From the NCBI GenBank assembly GCA_038237475.1, contig JBBRYS010000010.1, positions 124,001-188,000 on the forward strand: a DNA stretch of 64,000 bases, written 5' to 3'. Below, piece after piece: positions 1 to 8,375 of the stretch (positions within the stretch are counted from its first letter, which is position 1; each line of letters opens with the position of its first letter). The notes below the pieces were generated by a model. The model did no database searches. It saw nothing but the letters and a program-made list of their open reading frames with translations, and was not told where the DNA came from. The stretch is from JAOAPY01 sp038237475 (lineage in GTDB: Bacteria > Acidobacteriota > Blastocatellia > Pyrinomonadales > Pyrinomonadaceae). Both the position numbers and the translations under genes were made by a program.

Positions 1-37
1 ATGACAAAGACTGATCCGCCGGAATTTGTGAGGATGC

Positions 38-1456
38 TCATGAATCCAGTGGCCGACTGCCGTTCGATCTCTTGAGCTGGATTCCGTGGCGCTTGATCAT
101 GCGATCAAGCGTCTTGCGATCAACGTCCAGAATGCGAGCGGCGGCCTGTTTGTTGCCGCCGGTATGCTCGACCACCTGGGACACATAACGGCCTTCGACT
201 GCTGCCAACGAGGGCCAGTCGACGACTGCAGGGCTTTCTGAATTGACTTCAACAGTGCTACTGGCCGCACTGCCGCTCGTGGCCGCCCGAACTCGGTCAG
301 GCAAGTCCTTAACTCTAATCGTGCCGTCGCACATCGCCGCGGCGCGCACAACGGCGTTCTCCAATTCCCGAATGTTGCCCGGCCAGGCATATTGTTCAAG
401 CAAAGCCAGCGCCTCGGACGAAAACCTTATGACCGGATTTAGAGAGTGAACTCGAGTGGCGAAGGTGCGCGCCAGCGGCAGAATATCCTCAATCCTGCTG
501 CGCAGCGGCGGCAGGACAATCGAGACAGCATTCAAGCGGTAGAAAAGGTCCTTGCGAAATCTTCCCGCTGCAACTTCTGCCTCAACGTCGCGATTGCTGG
601 CTGCGATCACGCGCACATCAACGACACTGGTCTGGTTTGAACCAACGCGCCGAATCTCGCCTTCCTGCAGCGCGCGCAGAAGCTTGACTTGAAACGCAGG
701 CGTGGTTTCAGTGATTTCATCCAGAAAGACAGTACCGCCATCGGCCTCTTCCCACAGTCCCAGTCGATCGCGATCCGCACCCGTAAAACTTCCTTTGACG
801 TGGCCGAATAACTCCGCCTCAATCAACTCCGCAGGAATAGCTCCGCAATTTACCGGCACAAAGGGTTCGCCGGAACGGGCGCTCCGGAGGTGCAGGGCTG
901 AGGCAACAACTTCTTTGCCGGTGCCTGATTCTCCGGTGAGGAGCACCGGCAAATTTGTGCCCGCCACTCGCCCCACCTGCTTCATCACCTGAATAAAGAC
1001 TTCGCTGCGGCCGACGAGGCCGAGGTCTGATTCATATGCCGGCACCTCACGGGCGGCTGAGACTGCCCGGTGTCCTGCCAATTGCTCCTGTAGCGCCTGT
1101 GACAGCGTTATTAATTCTTGAATGCCGAACGGCTTCAGCAAATAGTCAAAGGCGCCAAAGGCCGTCGCATCCAGAGCTCCGCCCGCGCTGCCATGTCCGG
1201 TCATTAGCACCACTCTGGTCTCTGGCGCATCCTCTTTGAAACGGTGCAGCACGCTATACCCGTCGGCGCCGCCCAGTTTCACGTCGCAAAACACGGCGGC
1301 CCATTCCTGGTGTCTTGATAGTTCGAAAGCCTGTTCGGCGGAATCTGCCTCGCTGGTTTCCCAACCTTCGTCGCGCAGCACTTCCGCGACGAAGCGACGC
1401 ACCTGTTCTTCATCATCGATTACCAACGCCTTGAAACTTTTTTTCATGGTGTTCAT
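38..1456 (-). CDS. Sigma-54-dependent response regulator, NtrC family
   Basis: A 472-residue activator that would turn on sigma-54 promoters after phosphorylation. Domains in order: a receiver (about residues 8-125, acidic pocket D14/D15, phospho-acceptor D58, T86, K108), an AAA+ sigma-54 interaction domain (about 150-375, Walker A GESGTGKE, Walker B GGTVFLDE, arginine-finger region LFYRLN), and a C-terminal Fis-type helix-turn-helix (about 425-462, ending in KQAAARILDVDRKTLDRMI). The sigma-54 contact loop reads GSFTGA, a tolerated variant of GAFTGA. Either Met1 or Met4 could be the start; both are close together and neither has a strong Shine-Dalgarno. It is the last intact gene of a minus-strand phosphorelay block, with the scarred c-di-GMP gene immediately upstream, so it is a plausible output of the relay. 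Its target promoters cannot be told from this window. Confidence 0.93.
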   Translation of the reverse strand: MNTMKKSFKALVIDDEEQVRRFVAEVLRDEGWETSEADSAEQAFELSRHQEWAAVFCDVKLGGADGYSVLHRFKEDAPETRVVLMTGHGSAGGALDATAFGAFDYLLKPFGIQELITLSQALQEQLAGHRAVSAAREVPAYESDLGLVGRSEVFIQVMKQVGRVAGTNLPVLLTGESGTGKEVVASALHLRSARSGEPFVPVNCGAIPAELIEAELFGHVKGSFTGADRDRLGLWEEADGGTVFLDEITETTPAFQVKLLRALQEGEIRRVGSNQTSVVDVRVIAASNRDVEAEVAAGRFRKDLFYRLNAVSIVLPPLRSRIEDILPLARTFATRVHSLNPVIRFSSEALALLEQYAWPGNIRELENAVVRAAAMCDGTIRVKDLPDRVRAATSGSAASSTVEVNSESPAVVDWPSLAAVEGRYVSQVVEHTGGNKQAAARILDVDRKTLDRMIKRHGIQLKRSNGSRPLDS

Positions 1457-1464
1457 ACAACTGT

Positions 1465-1812
1465 TTAAATGACCGCAAACAATAATTTACTCGCCAGTTC
1501 AGGATAATGATCCAAAGACTCCCGGAAAACGTCTGCCGGCACCGGCCTGCCGAACAGATAGCCCTGGCCCCCATCGCAGCTTAGGGAGTGCAGGAATTGT
1601 AACTGTTCCTCTGTCTCCACTCCTTCGGCAATCACCCGGAGACGGAAGCTGCGCGCCAAAGTGATCACGGCTACAACCAACGCTGCATCATTCTTATTCG
1701 TGGTCGAACCATCTACAAAAGAACGATCGAGCTTTAGAGTATCGATCGGCAGCCGTTTAAGGTAGCTGAGGGAAGAGTAGCCGATGCCAAAATCGTCGAG
1801 GGCGATCTTCAC
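1465..1812 (-). pseudogene. EAL phosphodiesterase domain, C-terminal fragment
   Basis: The 115-residue product begins with KIALDDFGIGYSSLSYLKRL and continues to DTLKLDRSFVDG and a typical EAL-domain end (AEGVETEEQLQFL, GGQGYLFGRPV). It is only the C-terminal half of a c-di-GMP phosphodiesterase domain: the EAL motif itself and the N-terminal metal ligands are absent. A GTG at its 5' end overlaps the TGA of the upstream reading frame (GTGTGA), so translation coupling is conceivable, but the residues just before the GTG (LG) also fit the family consensus, so the frame simply runs out of a deletion junction near 1815. It most likely is a remnant of a longer REC-GGDEF-EAL protein whose middle has been lost. 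A functional phosphodiesterase is not expected. Confidence 0.8.
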
Positions 1813-3143
1813 ACCCAGGCTAAGTCTCCCATCAGGTGACCCAGGGTGTCATCGATCTTCTTGAATCGATCGAGCGACAACAACATCACTCCCACCAAGT
1901 GCGGTTGGCGGCTGGCAGCATTCAACGCCTGTGAAAGACGATCAAGAAACAGCGCCCGGTTCGGCAGATCGGTAAGCGCGTCGTGATAGGCCAGGTGTTC
2001 GATTTGCGCCGTTCGTTCGCGCACCAGCTCTTCAAGATTATTTTCGTAATTTCGCTTTTCCCTCAACAGCACGTGATGCCGATAAGCCCGATCCACGGCC
2101 GCTTCGATGTGCGACAACTCGAGGGGTTTCATCAGGTAATCAAATGCTCCACCGCGGATCGCAGCGATAGCCGATTCGATAGTCTGGCCGCCACTGATCA
2201 TCACTACTACAGTATCGGGGCAATCACGATGCACCTGAGAAAGAGATTCAGCACCACGCTTGAGACCGGTCACGTTAAGACTCATCACACCAACGAGCTT
2301 CTTGGCCACCTGCATGGGTACGGAGATTGATGAGCGAATGTCGGCCCGGGGCCAGAGCGCCACAAAACGATCATCCTGGACTGCGCCATTGAGAATGACT
2401 CCAGTTCTCTCACGCGCGACCCAACTGGCAATGCTCTCAGCGAACGGAATGCGCTCGCCCAAGAGCCGTTCTCGTTTGGCTCCGCGAACCGCAGCTACAT
2501 AAAGCTCGGTGCCATCGACGGTGGGGAGCAGGATCGAGACCTCATCGGCATCACTCTGCTCAAGTGCCGCATCGGCCAGCTTGCTCAAAACGGTCTGGAC
2601 GTCGGGAGTAAAAGCGATCGTTTGTGACAACTCATAGATAGCGAGAGTCTCACGAAGTTCAAGGTTTTCCAGCCGCAGCCGCCGCTCATTAATTGCCCGG
2701 GTGAGCACCGGCATCAGGGACTCCAGCTGGAACGGCTTTAGGATGTAGTCAAAAGCCCCCTGCTGCATGGCATCGACTGCAGTTTGAATAGTTCCCTGGC
2801 CGGTCATAATAATTCCGACCAGATGAGGATCGATGAAAAGAGCGGCTGAGATTAATTCTATGCCGTCCATTTCGGACATCATCAAATCAGTCAGCAGGAT
2901 GTCAAAGTTCTTTGCTTCCAACTCAGCCAGAGCTTGTGCTCCTGACGCGCATCCGACGGCTTCATACCCACGAGTTGTCAGTGCGCTCACCAACAACGTT
3001 CTCAATTCAGCCTCATCGTCAACCAGAAGCACTGAGCCGATGGACGCACCAGGCGGAGCTTCGCTGAATGGCAAAGTAACCTGGCCTGGGCCTATGAAGC
3101 GGTCGCTCACTTTCGGTTTTGGCTCCTGTTCGATGATCTGCAA
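1809..3143 (-). CDS. Scarred REC-GAF-partial REC-partial GGDEF regulator
   Basis: The 444-residue frame carries a complete receiver (about 36-155, D42/D43, phospho-acceptor D86, K136), then a GAF domain from about 165 that stops abruptly near 293 after VGVMSLN, then only the second half of another receiver (about 298-355; TVVVMISGG, FDYLMKP; the phospho-acceptor half is missing), a coiled linker (RNYENNLEELVRERTAQIEHL) and the first 60 residues of a GGDEF domain (DALTDLPNRALFLDRL to DTLGHLMGD), lost before the GGDEF motif. The downstream reading frame resumes as the end of an EAL domain. The simplest reading is two deletions, near 2255 and near 1815, in an ancestral pair of REC-GAF and REC-GGDEF-EAL genes. 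The first receiver and part of the GAF may still fold; enzyme activity is not expected. Confidence 0.75.
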   Translation of the reverse strand: MQIIEQEPKPKVSDRFIGPGQVTLPFSEAPPGASIGSVLLVDDEAELRTLLVSALTTRGYEAVGCASGAQALAELEAKNFDILLTDLMMSEMDGIELISAALFIDPHLVGIIMTGQGTIQTAVDAMQQGAFDYILKPFQLESLMPVLTRAINERRLRLENLELRETLAIYELSQTIAFTPDVQTVLSKLADAALEQSDADEVSILLPTVDGTELYVAAVRGAKRERLLGERIPFAESIASWVARERTGVILNGAVQDDRFVALWPRADIRSSISVPMQVAKKLVGVMSLNVTGLKRGAESLSQVHRDCPDTVVVMISGGQTIESAIAAIRGGAFDYLMKPLELSHIEAAVDRAYRHHVLLREKRNYENNLEELVRERTAQIEHLAYHDALTDLPNRALFLDRLSQALNAASRQPHLVGVMLLSLDRFKKIDDTLGHLMGDLAWV

Positions 3144-4110
3144 AAAGGATGCGCACGCTTATCAGCTGGCTAAAGTTACGAAGTTACCAAACGCACTAGC
3201 GCCACAGTGGATCTCTCAAGCAGTCTGTGGCAGATAGGCGAGCCCAGCTTGGTGGGTTTCGTCATACAAAAAACCAGCGCAATTGACTCTGGGAGGATGT
3301 TCGCTGACTGGGAGTTGAGTTTCAGCGGCTGGGATGCGCTCGCAAATGAAGTGTAACAGACGCCACGTAATGAGTCCCAGGTTGAAAAAAGACGCTGCCC
3401 AGGCAACAAAAAACCGATCAGAGGCAGCCACCATTGGATCCAGAGACGCGACAACAACAACCGCATCTGTTACGTAGGTTTGTAAAGCGGGACGGACTTA
3501 ATTTACTACGCTCGAAGTCCGATCAATGCACCTGTCATCCGGTTGAACACGATGAGATTCTCTGGACGTGTTCAATGTGAAGAAGGACGCCGCTATCGCC
3601 CCCAATGGCGGCGCCCTTCTCATGACGCGGGCTATCCCGATAGGACGCTCCGCGTTCCGTCTAGGTACCTGCAAGACCGATCATCCGACTTCTCAATGTT
3701 AATCTTGAGCAAGGCACCGACTTCATACCAAAAGAATCACACTATCCGCAACTCTGCCTCACATCGCAGGTACAGGTGAATTAAACTCATCACATAAAAA
3801 CAGGGAGTGGATCCTCGAAATGGATATTGACAACCAGTGTTCAAAAGAAGAAGCGTTGTTTGGTGTTCACGCGTCCGGAAGTTTGGTTCTGAACCCGGCT
3901 ACATCTTAATCGGACGTTATGACCGGTCGGGGGTCATTACAACCAGGCAGAACATTTTTCAATTCGAGAAGAACCACTGAGAGAGCATTCAGAATGAGTA
4001 CCTTTTTCCTGACGCTAGCCTGCAAATTTCCTGACTCTGGACTGCCAGCTTAGGCCTGTAAGCAGCGAAGCGCAATCGGGAAGAACCCTAGAGAGAACAC
4101 GGGAAAACCC
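3144..4110. other. Gene-poor stretch between scarred regulator and MEDS remnant
   Basis: No convincing gene on either strand. The short open frames here have no recognisable domain, no good ribosome-binding site and poor composition. One notable structure is an imperfect hairpin at 3582-3619 (GAAGG-A-CGCCGC pairing with GCGGCG-C-CCTTC), without a T-tract. The position inside a block of decaying signalling genes suggests this is degraded coding DNA or the footprint of a deletion, but I cannot recognise homology in it. Confidence 0.4.
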
Positions 4111-4344
4111 TTATGAGTTTAATGCCGGTGAACCCCGCCGGGCTTCTGTTGGATAAAAGGCCGGTAAGGTGGCGGGAGATTCACCCACTAGTCGAGCGTA
4201 ACCAGACCGGTCTTGATGGCGTAGCGAACTAATCCGGCCACAGAGTTCGTTGTTTGCCAGGCCGGTCTGAAAATAAGGAACCAACCTGCTCAACAGATCA
4301 GCTGTGGTCTCATAGAAATGACATGTGTGGGTGCCGGGCTGCAT
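4111..4344 (-). pseudogene. MEDS sensory-domain N-terminal remnant
   Basis: The first 35 or so residues (GTHTCHFYET, DLLSRLVPYFQTGLANNELC) match the opening of the MEDS domain, which in complete proteins continues for about 150 residues and is joined to histidine kinases or regulators. After NNELC the reading frame turns into unrelated sequence and stops. The MEDS-like frame stays open a little upstream of the ATG (NDLAS), so the original start may have been there. Orientation matches the surrounding two-component genes. I read it as a leftover of a sensor protein that once belonged to the cluster; the family assignment rests on a short segment only. Confidence 0.5.
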
Positions 4345-4471
4345 GGAAGCGAGGTCATTAATGCCATCTCTCCTAAAACCGTCGTGATTTCAGTTCAGAT
4401 CCGTGTAAGCCGCGTCCGCCTACGGTTAATCTCGATGCCTGGTCAATTGCCCGCCACCTACCGCTGCATGT

Positions 4472-4953
4472 CTAGATCGCCTGGGTTTGAAATTTCCTGA
4501 GACGCTCGGCCAGAAGGCTCTCGCGCACCCTCTCCCATTCTTCAGAGAGGCAGCTCAACAATTTCGTCATCGGATCATAAGCCTCACCAGCCGCGATTGA
4601 TTCCATTTCCGCGCAGAGGGAAAATATTCCATCGCACCCAGGGTGCCGCTGCTGCCGCGTAGTGAATGGGCAGATTGCTTGAGTCCTTTCATATCGTCTC
4701 GGCTAAACGCCTCATTCATCGCAACTATTCGCCGCGGCGCATCGTCGAGATATAAGTCAATGAGTTCCACTATTATGTCTGGTAGACCCTCAAGCTGGGC
4801 ATCCGCCAACGAGTTCAAAGTCTCCAGATTAACTGACTGATAATTTTCCGGGGAAGCCGGCGATCCACTGGAATCATCACCATCAGATTTAGCGATTGGC
4901 TCATTGGAACGGTTTTCGATCCTGCTTAGTGTCATCATGTTCATTTCAGGCAT
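4472..4953 (-). pseudogene. Hpt phosphotransfer protein, single-base frameshift
   Basis: Residues 40-108 form an Hpt module: the phospho-accepting histidine is H96 in LKQSAHSLRGSSGTLGAM. Immediately after that Met (near 4630) the frame continues into 20 unrelated residues and stops at 4567, whereas the -1 frame continues perfectly with the expected Hpt helix (FSLCAEMESIAAGEA) through SEEWERVRESLLAERL to a stop at 4472. One missing base near 4630 therefore explains everything. Restored, the protein would be about 160 residues. The start overlaps the end of the upstream receiver gene by 8 bases, so REC and Hpt would be co-translated as phosphorelay partners. It is either a recent pseudogene or a sequencing/assembly error; reads would tell. 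The N-terminal 40 residues are low-complexity and polar. Confidence 0.8.
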
Positions 4954-5368
4954 TGACAGAATTTTCTACTTGGGGCACCCGGGCCAGAAGCATGCGCAGC
5001 GTCAGTTGCAGCCGCTCGAAGCTAAATGGCTTCGGCAAAAAAACAGTGGCCCCCGCGCTGAAACTGTCGACCATCAACTTCAGCCCCGTTTCGGAAGTGA
5101 TCATCATCGCGGGAATTTTCATGAGGCGTTTCTCGGTTCGCATATACCGGATAATTTCCAGTCCCTGAAGGTGAGGCATCATCATGTCAAAAATCGCCGC
5201 GCTGAAATTCGCATCATTCTGGAGAACGCGATAAGCCTCGCGGCCGTCGCTGACTTCAACTACGGCGTAGTTCTCTTTCAGGACCACGTTAGCGACCAGT
5301 CGACGGATTACGGGATCGTCGTCCGCGACAAGGACGCGCCGGGTTTTCTCAGGTTGAGGGTGTGACAT
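4946..5368 (-). CDS. Single-domain response regulator (REC)
   Basis: A 140-residue stand-alone receiver with all key residues: acidic cluster D17/D18 region (VADDDP), phospho-acceptor D61 (AIFDMMMP), T91 region (MITSE) and K113-P114. There is no output domain, so it would act as a phosphate shuttle or sink like CheY/Spo0F. It overlaps the start of the Hpt gene by 8 bases and lies about 95 bases downstream of the HD-GYP-like gene, on the same strand, which supports a REC-Hpt relay. The spacer upstream (about 5379-5420) contains an imperfect 8-bp repeat (TATGGCCC type). Start codon ATG is followed by a typical N-terminal tail and no earlier in-frame start fits better. Confidence 0.9.
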   Translation of the reverse strand: MSHPQPEKTRRVLVADDDPVIRRLVANVVLKENYAVVEVSDGREAYRVLQNDANFSAAIFDMMMPHLQGLEIIRYMRTEKRLMKIPAMMITSETGLKLMVDSFSAGATVFLPKPFSFERLQLTLRMLLARVPQVENSVNA

Positions 5369-5463
5369 TTGTTCTGACCTTTCAGGACTATGGCCCTATG
5401 GCCCTGCGGACCTATGGGGTACGATGCGGTGGGAAACAAAAGTGCGACTTCAACATCGGCCCA

Positions 5464-6531
5464 TCAGGCGCTTAGCAGTTCACCAGTAGCGAGAGGCTCG
5501 GCATAGATTTCCTCTGCCGGGGCAACAACAACTCCAGCTGCTGCTGCGGCCACGGGATCAACAGCCGACGACAGGACGTCAACAACGCTGGGATCCAGAC
5601 CAAATCCAGCTCGTTGTGAGAGGACCACAAGGGCCTCTTCAGGTGAAATGGCAACGGATTCAGCTCTGGGATTTATCAACAGATCATATTCAACAGCCAC
5701 GCGCAGAATTCGGCAAGACAGGGGAATTTGTTCGCCCTGCAATCCTCTTGGATGACCGGTGCCGTCAAAATTTTCGTGCAGCAGCAGAATGGTATCTGCG
5801 ACATTTCGCAACTCCGGGATCATGGATAGGATGCGCGCCCCGCGCTCGGAATTTTGTCGGTAGATGGCGGCCTCCCGGTCAGTCAGTTGGCCATTTTTCC
5901 ATAGCAACTCCTCGGGCGTACCTATATGGCCAAGCCGATGAAGCGAGGCGGCCAGGGCCAGGTCGGCTGACTCCTCAGGGCTGATTTCGAGTTTTCGGGC
6001 AGTCGCTAGCGCTTGTTTGGCTACTCGATCTGAATGCTCACATGAATACTCGTCCTTGCTCCGAAGGATAGCGTCGAACGCATTGGCCACACCCAGCCTG
6101 ACTTCCTCGATCCTGGCTTGCAGCCTTTGATTGGCGACTTTCAGTGCATGATGCTGCTTATTATTCTCGTATTCCTCGAGGGCCCGGGCCACTTTGAGCT
6201 TGAGGTCATCGTTATTCCAGGGTTTGGTGATGTAGCGGTGGACCAGACCACAGTTGATGGCTTCGACGAGGGCTTCGACGTCGGTGTAACCGGTAAGGAG
6301 AATGCGCACCATATGAGGGCGCAGAGCAGCGGTTCGCTTCAGGAGTTCTATTCCGGCCATCTGCGGCATTCTTTGATCGGTAATAAGGATTGCCACGTCA
6401 TGCTGGCTCAATAACTCTATTGCATCCTGGCCCGAAGCAGCCGTGAGGCAGTGATAGTCATTTCGAAATAATCGCTCCAGCAGTCGAAGATTTGCTTGCT
6501 CATCATCGACAATCAGTAATTTATGGGTCAT
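5464..6531 (-). CDS. Response regulator with degenerate HD-GYP domain
   Basis: The 355-residue protein has an intact receiver (about 4-125, D9/D10, phospho-acceptor D52, K103) joined by a coiled coil to an HD-GYP fold. The c-di-GMP phosphodiesterase active site is eroded: the HD pair is H198-R199, the next metal-ligand histidine is replaced (N227), the usual HHE is LHE (H252), GYP is GHP (259-261) and the late aspartate is missing in VAVEYD. EHSDRVA at 165-171 is kept. Together these make catalysis unlikely, and a binding or scaffold role more likely. A long Ala/Val/Glu-rich tail follows. The start codon overlaps the upstream kinase stop (ATGA), so the two are translationally coupled and the kinase is the probable phosphodonor. 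The fold assignment is certain; loss of activity is inferred from residues. Confidence 0.9.
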   Translation of the reverse strand: MTHKLLIVDDEQANLRLLERLFRNDYHCLTAASGQDAIELLSQHDVAILITDQRMPQMAGIELLKRTAALRPHMVRILLTGYTDVEALVEAINCGLVHRYITKPWNNDDLKLKVARALEEYENNKQHHALKVANQRLQARIEEVRLGVANAFDAILRSKDEYSCEHSDRVAKQALATARKLEISPEESADLALAASLHRLGHIGTPEELLWKNGQLTDREAAIYRQNSERGARILSMIPELRNVADTILLLHENFDGTGHPRGLQGEQIPLSCRILRVAVEYDLLINPRAESVAISPEEALVVLSQRAGFGLDPSVVDVLSSAVDPVAAAAAGVVVAPAEEIYAEPLATGELLSA

Positions 6532-7922
6532 GCGTCAAAGTCCTCCAGGAAAGTATCTGAAACGATTTCTTGAGCGCTCACGAGCTGCGCGTCCGGTGAA
6601 ATGGGAATCTGGACCGTGAAGGTAGCGCCCTCACCGGGTTGGCAGTGGACCTTAATGGTTCCTCCGTGCCGTTCGATGATCCCGTAAGAGATGGAAAGTC
6701 CGAGACCCGTTCCTTCACCGACCGGCTTGGTGGTGAAAAACGGATCGAAGATTCGAGCTTGCAGTTCAGGGGGGATGCCGCATCCGGAATCGCGAATCGC
6801 GATCACCGCAAGATTGTCCTCCAAGCGCGTCGTGATCCAAACCTCGCCGTTGCCTTCGATGGCTTGCGCTGCGTTTGCCAAAATGTTCATCCACACCTGG
6901 TTCAATTGCGCCGCATGGCAACTCACGCGCGGCAACTCGCCGTAGTCTCGTCGTAGGCGCAACCGGCCCGAACTGTAGTATTGAGAAAGCAGCCTGAGAG
7001 TTGAGTCGATCCCCTCGTGCAGATCGACTTGCTGCAGGTCCGATTCATCCAGTCGCGAAAATAGTCGCAGATTCTGAACCACGTCGCGGATGCGCTCAGC
7101 GCCTTCCAGGCAATCAACGACAATGGAATTCAGATCGTTAATGAGGCGGGCGTAATCAAGCCGCTGTTTCAGAGGATCAATCAAACGGGCCGATTCGGGT
7201 GACAGTTCCAGTTGATCGTAGGCGGCCAGTAATTCCTGCAAACCGGCAATCTCATTTTTCAGCAAATCCATGTTGCCGTAAATAAAGCCGGCTGGGTTGT
7301 TCAACTCGTGAGCGACGCCGGCTGCGAGTTGGCCGAGACTCGCCATTTTTTCGCTGTGAACGATTTGGGCTTGCAGTCGTTGTAACTCAGCCGCTCGTAA
7401 GGCGAGCTCCTTATTCTGCTTCTCGATGTCGGCCTTGTATTTTTTTGCCTCGCACTGCAGGGTGCGACGATCGAGGGCGCGCTCCACAGCAATCAACAAC
7501 ACGTCGAGCTCGCAGGGCTTAATCAAATAATCCGCTGCCCCTAGACTGAGCGCGTCGCGAACGCGCTGTGAACGGTCCACTCCCGAGACCATGATCACCG
7601 CCGTCTCAGGATAGCGAGCAGTAATCTCACGCAGAAGCTCGACCCCATTGCGACCGGGCATCATGACATCGCTGATAACCAGCGAAAAAGACTCCTCAGC
7701 CATGCGTTCGAGAGCTTCGTTAGCAGAACCCGCAGTGGTGCATTCGTATTGATCGCGCAGACATTCGGCGAATACAAGACGGATCGCTTCTTCGTCGTCG
7801 ACCACCAAAATGCGATCGCTCTTCGTCGGCTCGTACTCAGTGGAGTCCTTGCCGACACTCGCTTCCCTTTCATCAGTGAGCACCGAAGGCACAACAGAAG
7901 AGATTCTTAGATTATCGATCAT
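6528..7922 (-). CDS. REC-HisKA-HATPase hybrid sensor kinase
   Basis: A 464-residue soluble kinase: receiver (about 36-155, D42/D43, phospho-acceptor D85, K135), coiled coil (about 160-195), HisKA dimerisation domain with phospho-histidine H205 in VAHELNNPAGF, and an HATPase_c domain with N-box (NILANAAQAI), G1 (DSGCGIP), F-box (FDPFFTTK) and G2 (GTGLGLSI). No transmembrane helix, so it listens to another kinase or Hpt through its receiver rather than to an external ligand. It is the first gene of the minus-strand block and its stop overlaps the start of the HD-GYP-like regulator (ATGA). Together with the REC and Hpt proteins downstream it gives the parts of a multistep phosphorelay. Confidence 0.92.
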   Translation of the reverse strand: MIDNLRISSVVPSVLTDEREASVGKDSTEYEPTKSDRILVVDDEEAIRLVFAECLRDQYECTTAGSANEALERMAEESFSLVISDVMMPGRNGVELLREITARYPETAVIMVSGVDRSQRVRDALSLGAADYLIKPCELDVLLIAVERALDRRTLQCEAKKYKADIEKQNKELALRAAELQRLQAQIVHSEKMASLGQLAAGVAHELNNPAGFIYGNMDLLKNEIAGLQELLAAYDQLELSPESARLIDPLKQRLDYARLINDLNSIVVDCLEGAERIRDVVQNLRLFSRLDESDLQQVDLHEGIDSTLRLLSQYYSSGRLRLRRDYGELPRVSCHAAQLNQVWMNILANAAQAIEGNGEVWITTRLEDNLAVIAIRDSGCGIPPELQARIFDPFFTTKPVGEGTGLGLSISYGIIERHGGTIKVHCQPGEGATFTVQIPISPDAQLVSAQEIVSDTFLEDFDA

Positions 7923-8375
7923 TTCTTTGAGTGGACATTCGAGGCGGTAGTAGACAGATGCTAACAGGAGGCGGAAAAGACCACCTGTGGCAGGAGACCG
8001 GGTATTTTCGCCGCTTTTCCCCGTAAGAAACAGAGAAATTCGACCAAATGCTTACTAAGCACCAACCGTGCCAGTGCTGCACGACCCGGACACAGTCACG
8101 CTCGCCGGCGCGGGGACCGCGAGTCCAGTTTTTTCAAGGGGGTACAAGGATTGCCCAGATCGTATCGCCGCGGGCAGATGTTTCTGCCCCTTCGATGGTT
8201 TGGGTGCCGGCGCTATCGACTGACCGAGATGTTTAGCAGCCCTTCCGCTCGCCGACCCTGCTTTCATATTCCTCGAATACCAGGCATTCGACACCACAAC
8301 TATTCAGCTACGCATTCGCAGCTTCTGTCGGGCCGTGCTCTGCATGCCATACCGCTTTCTTACCGGGGAACCAAA
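7923..8375. other. Divergent intergenic region
   Basis: About 450 bases between the kinase (minus) and the secreted M23-like protein (plus). It must contain both promoters, but I see no convincing -35/-10 pair. The reading frame of the downstream gene is open from 8151, yet the extra 75 residues are basic and low in quality and precede a clear signal peptide, so I treat them as non-coding. Confidence 0.4.

Noticed and set aside
3582..3619. Rho-independent terminator
   Set aside because: Hairpin has a mismatch and no T-tract on either strand, and no gene ends close by.
3820..3909. Small ORF of 29 codons
   Set aside because: Weak ribosome site far from ATG, no recognisable similarity, surrounded by degraded DNA.
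8151..8375. N-terminal extension of the M23-like protein
   Set aside because: Basic, low-quality residues precede an obvious signal peptide that starts at the ATG at 8376.
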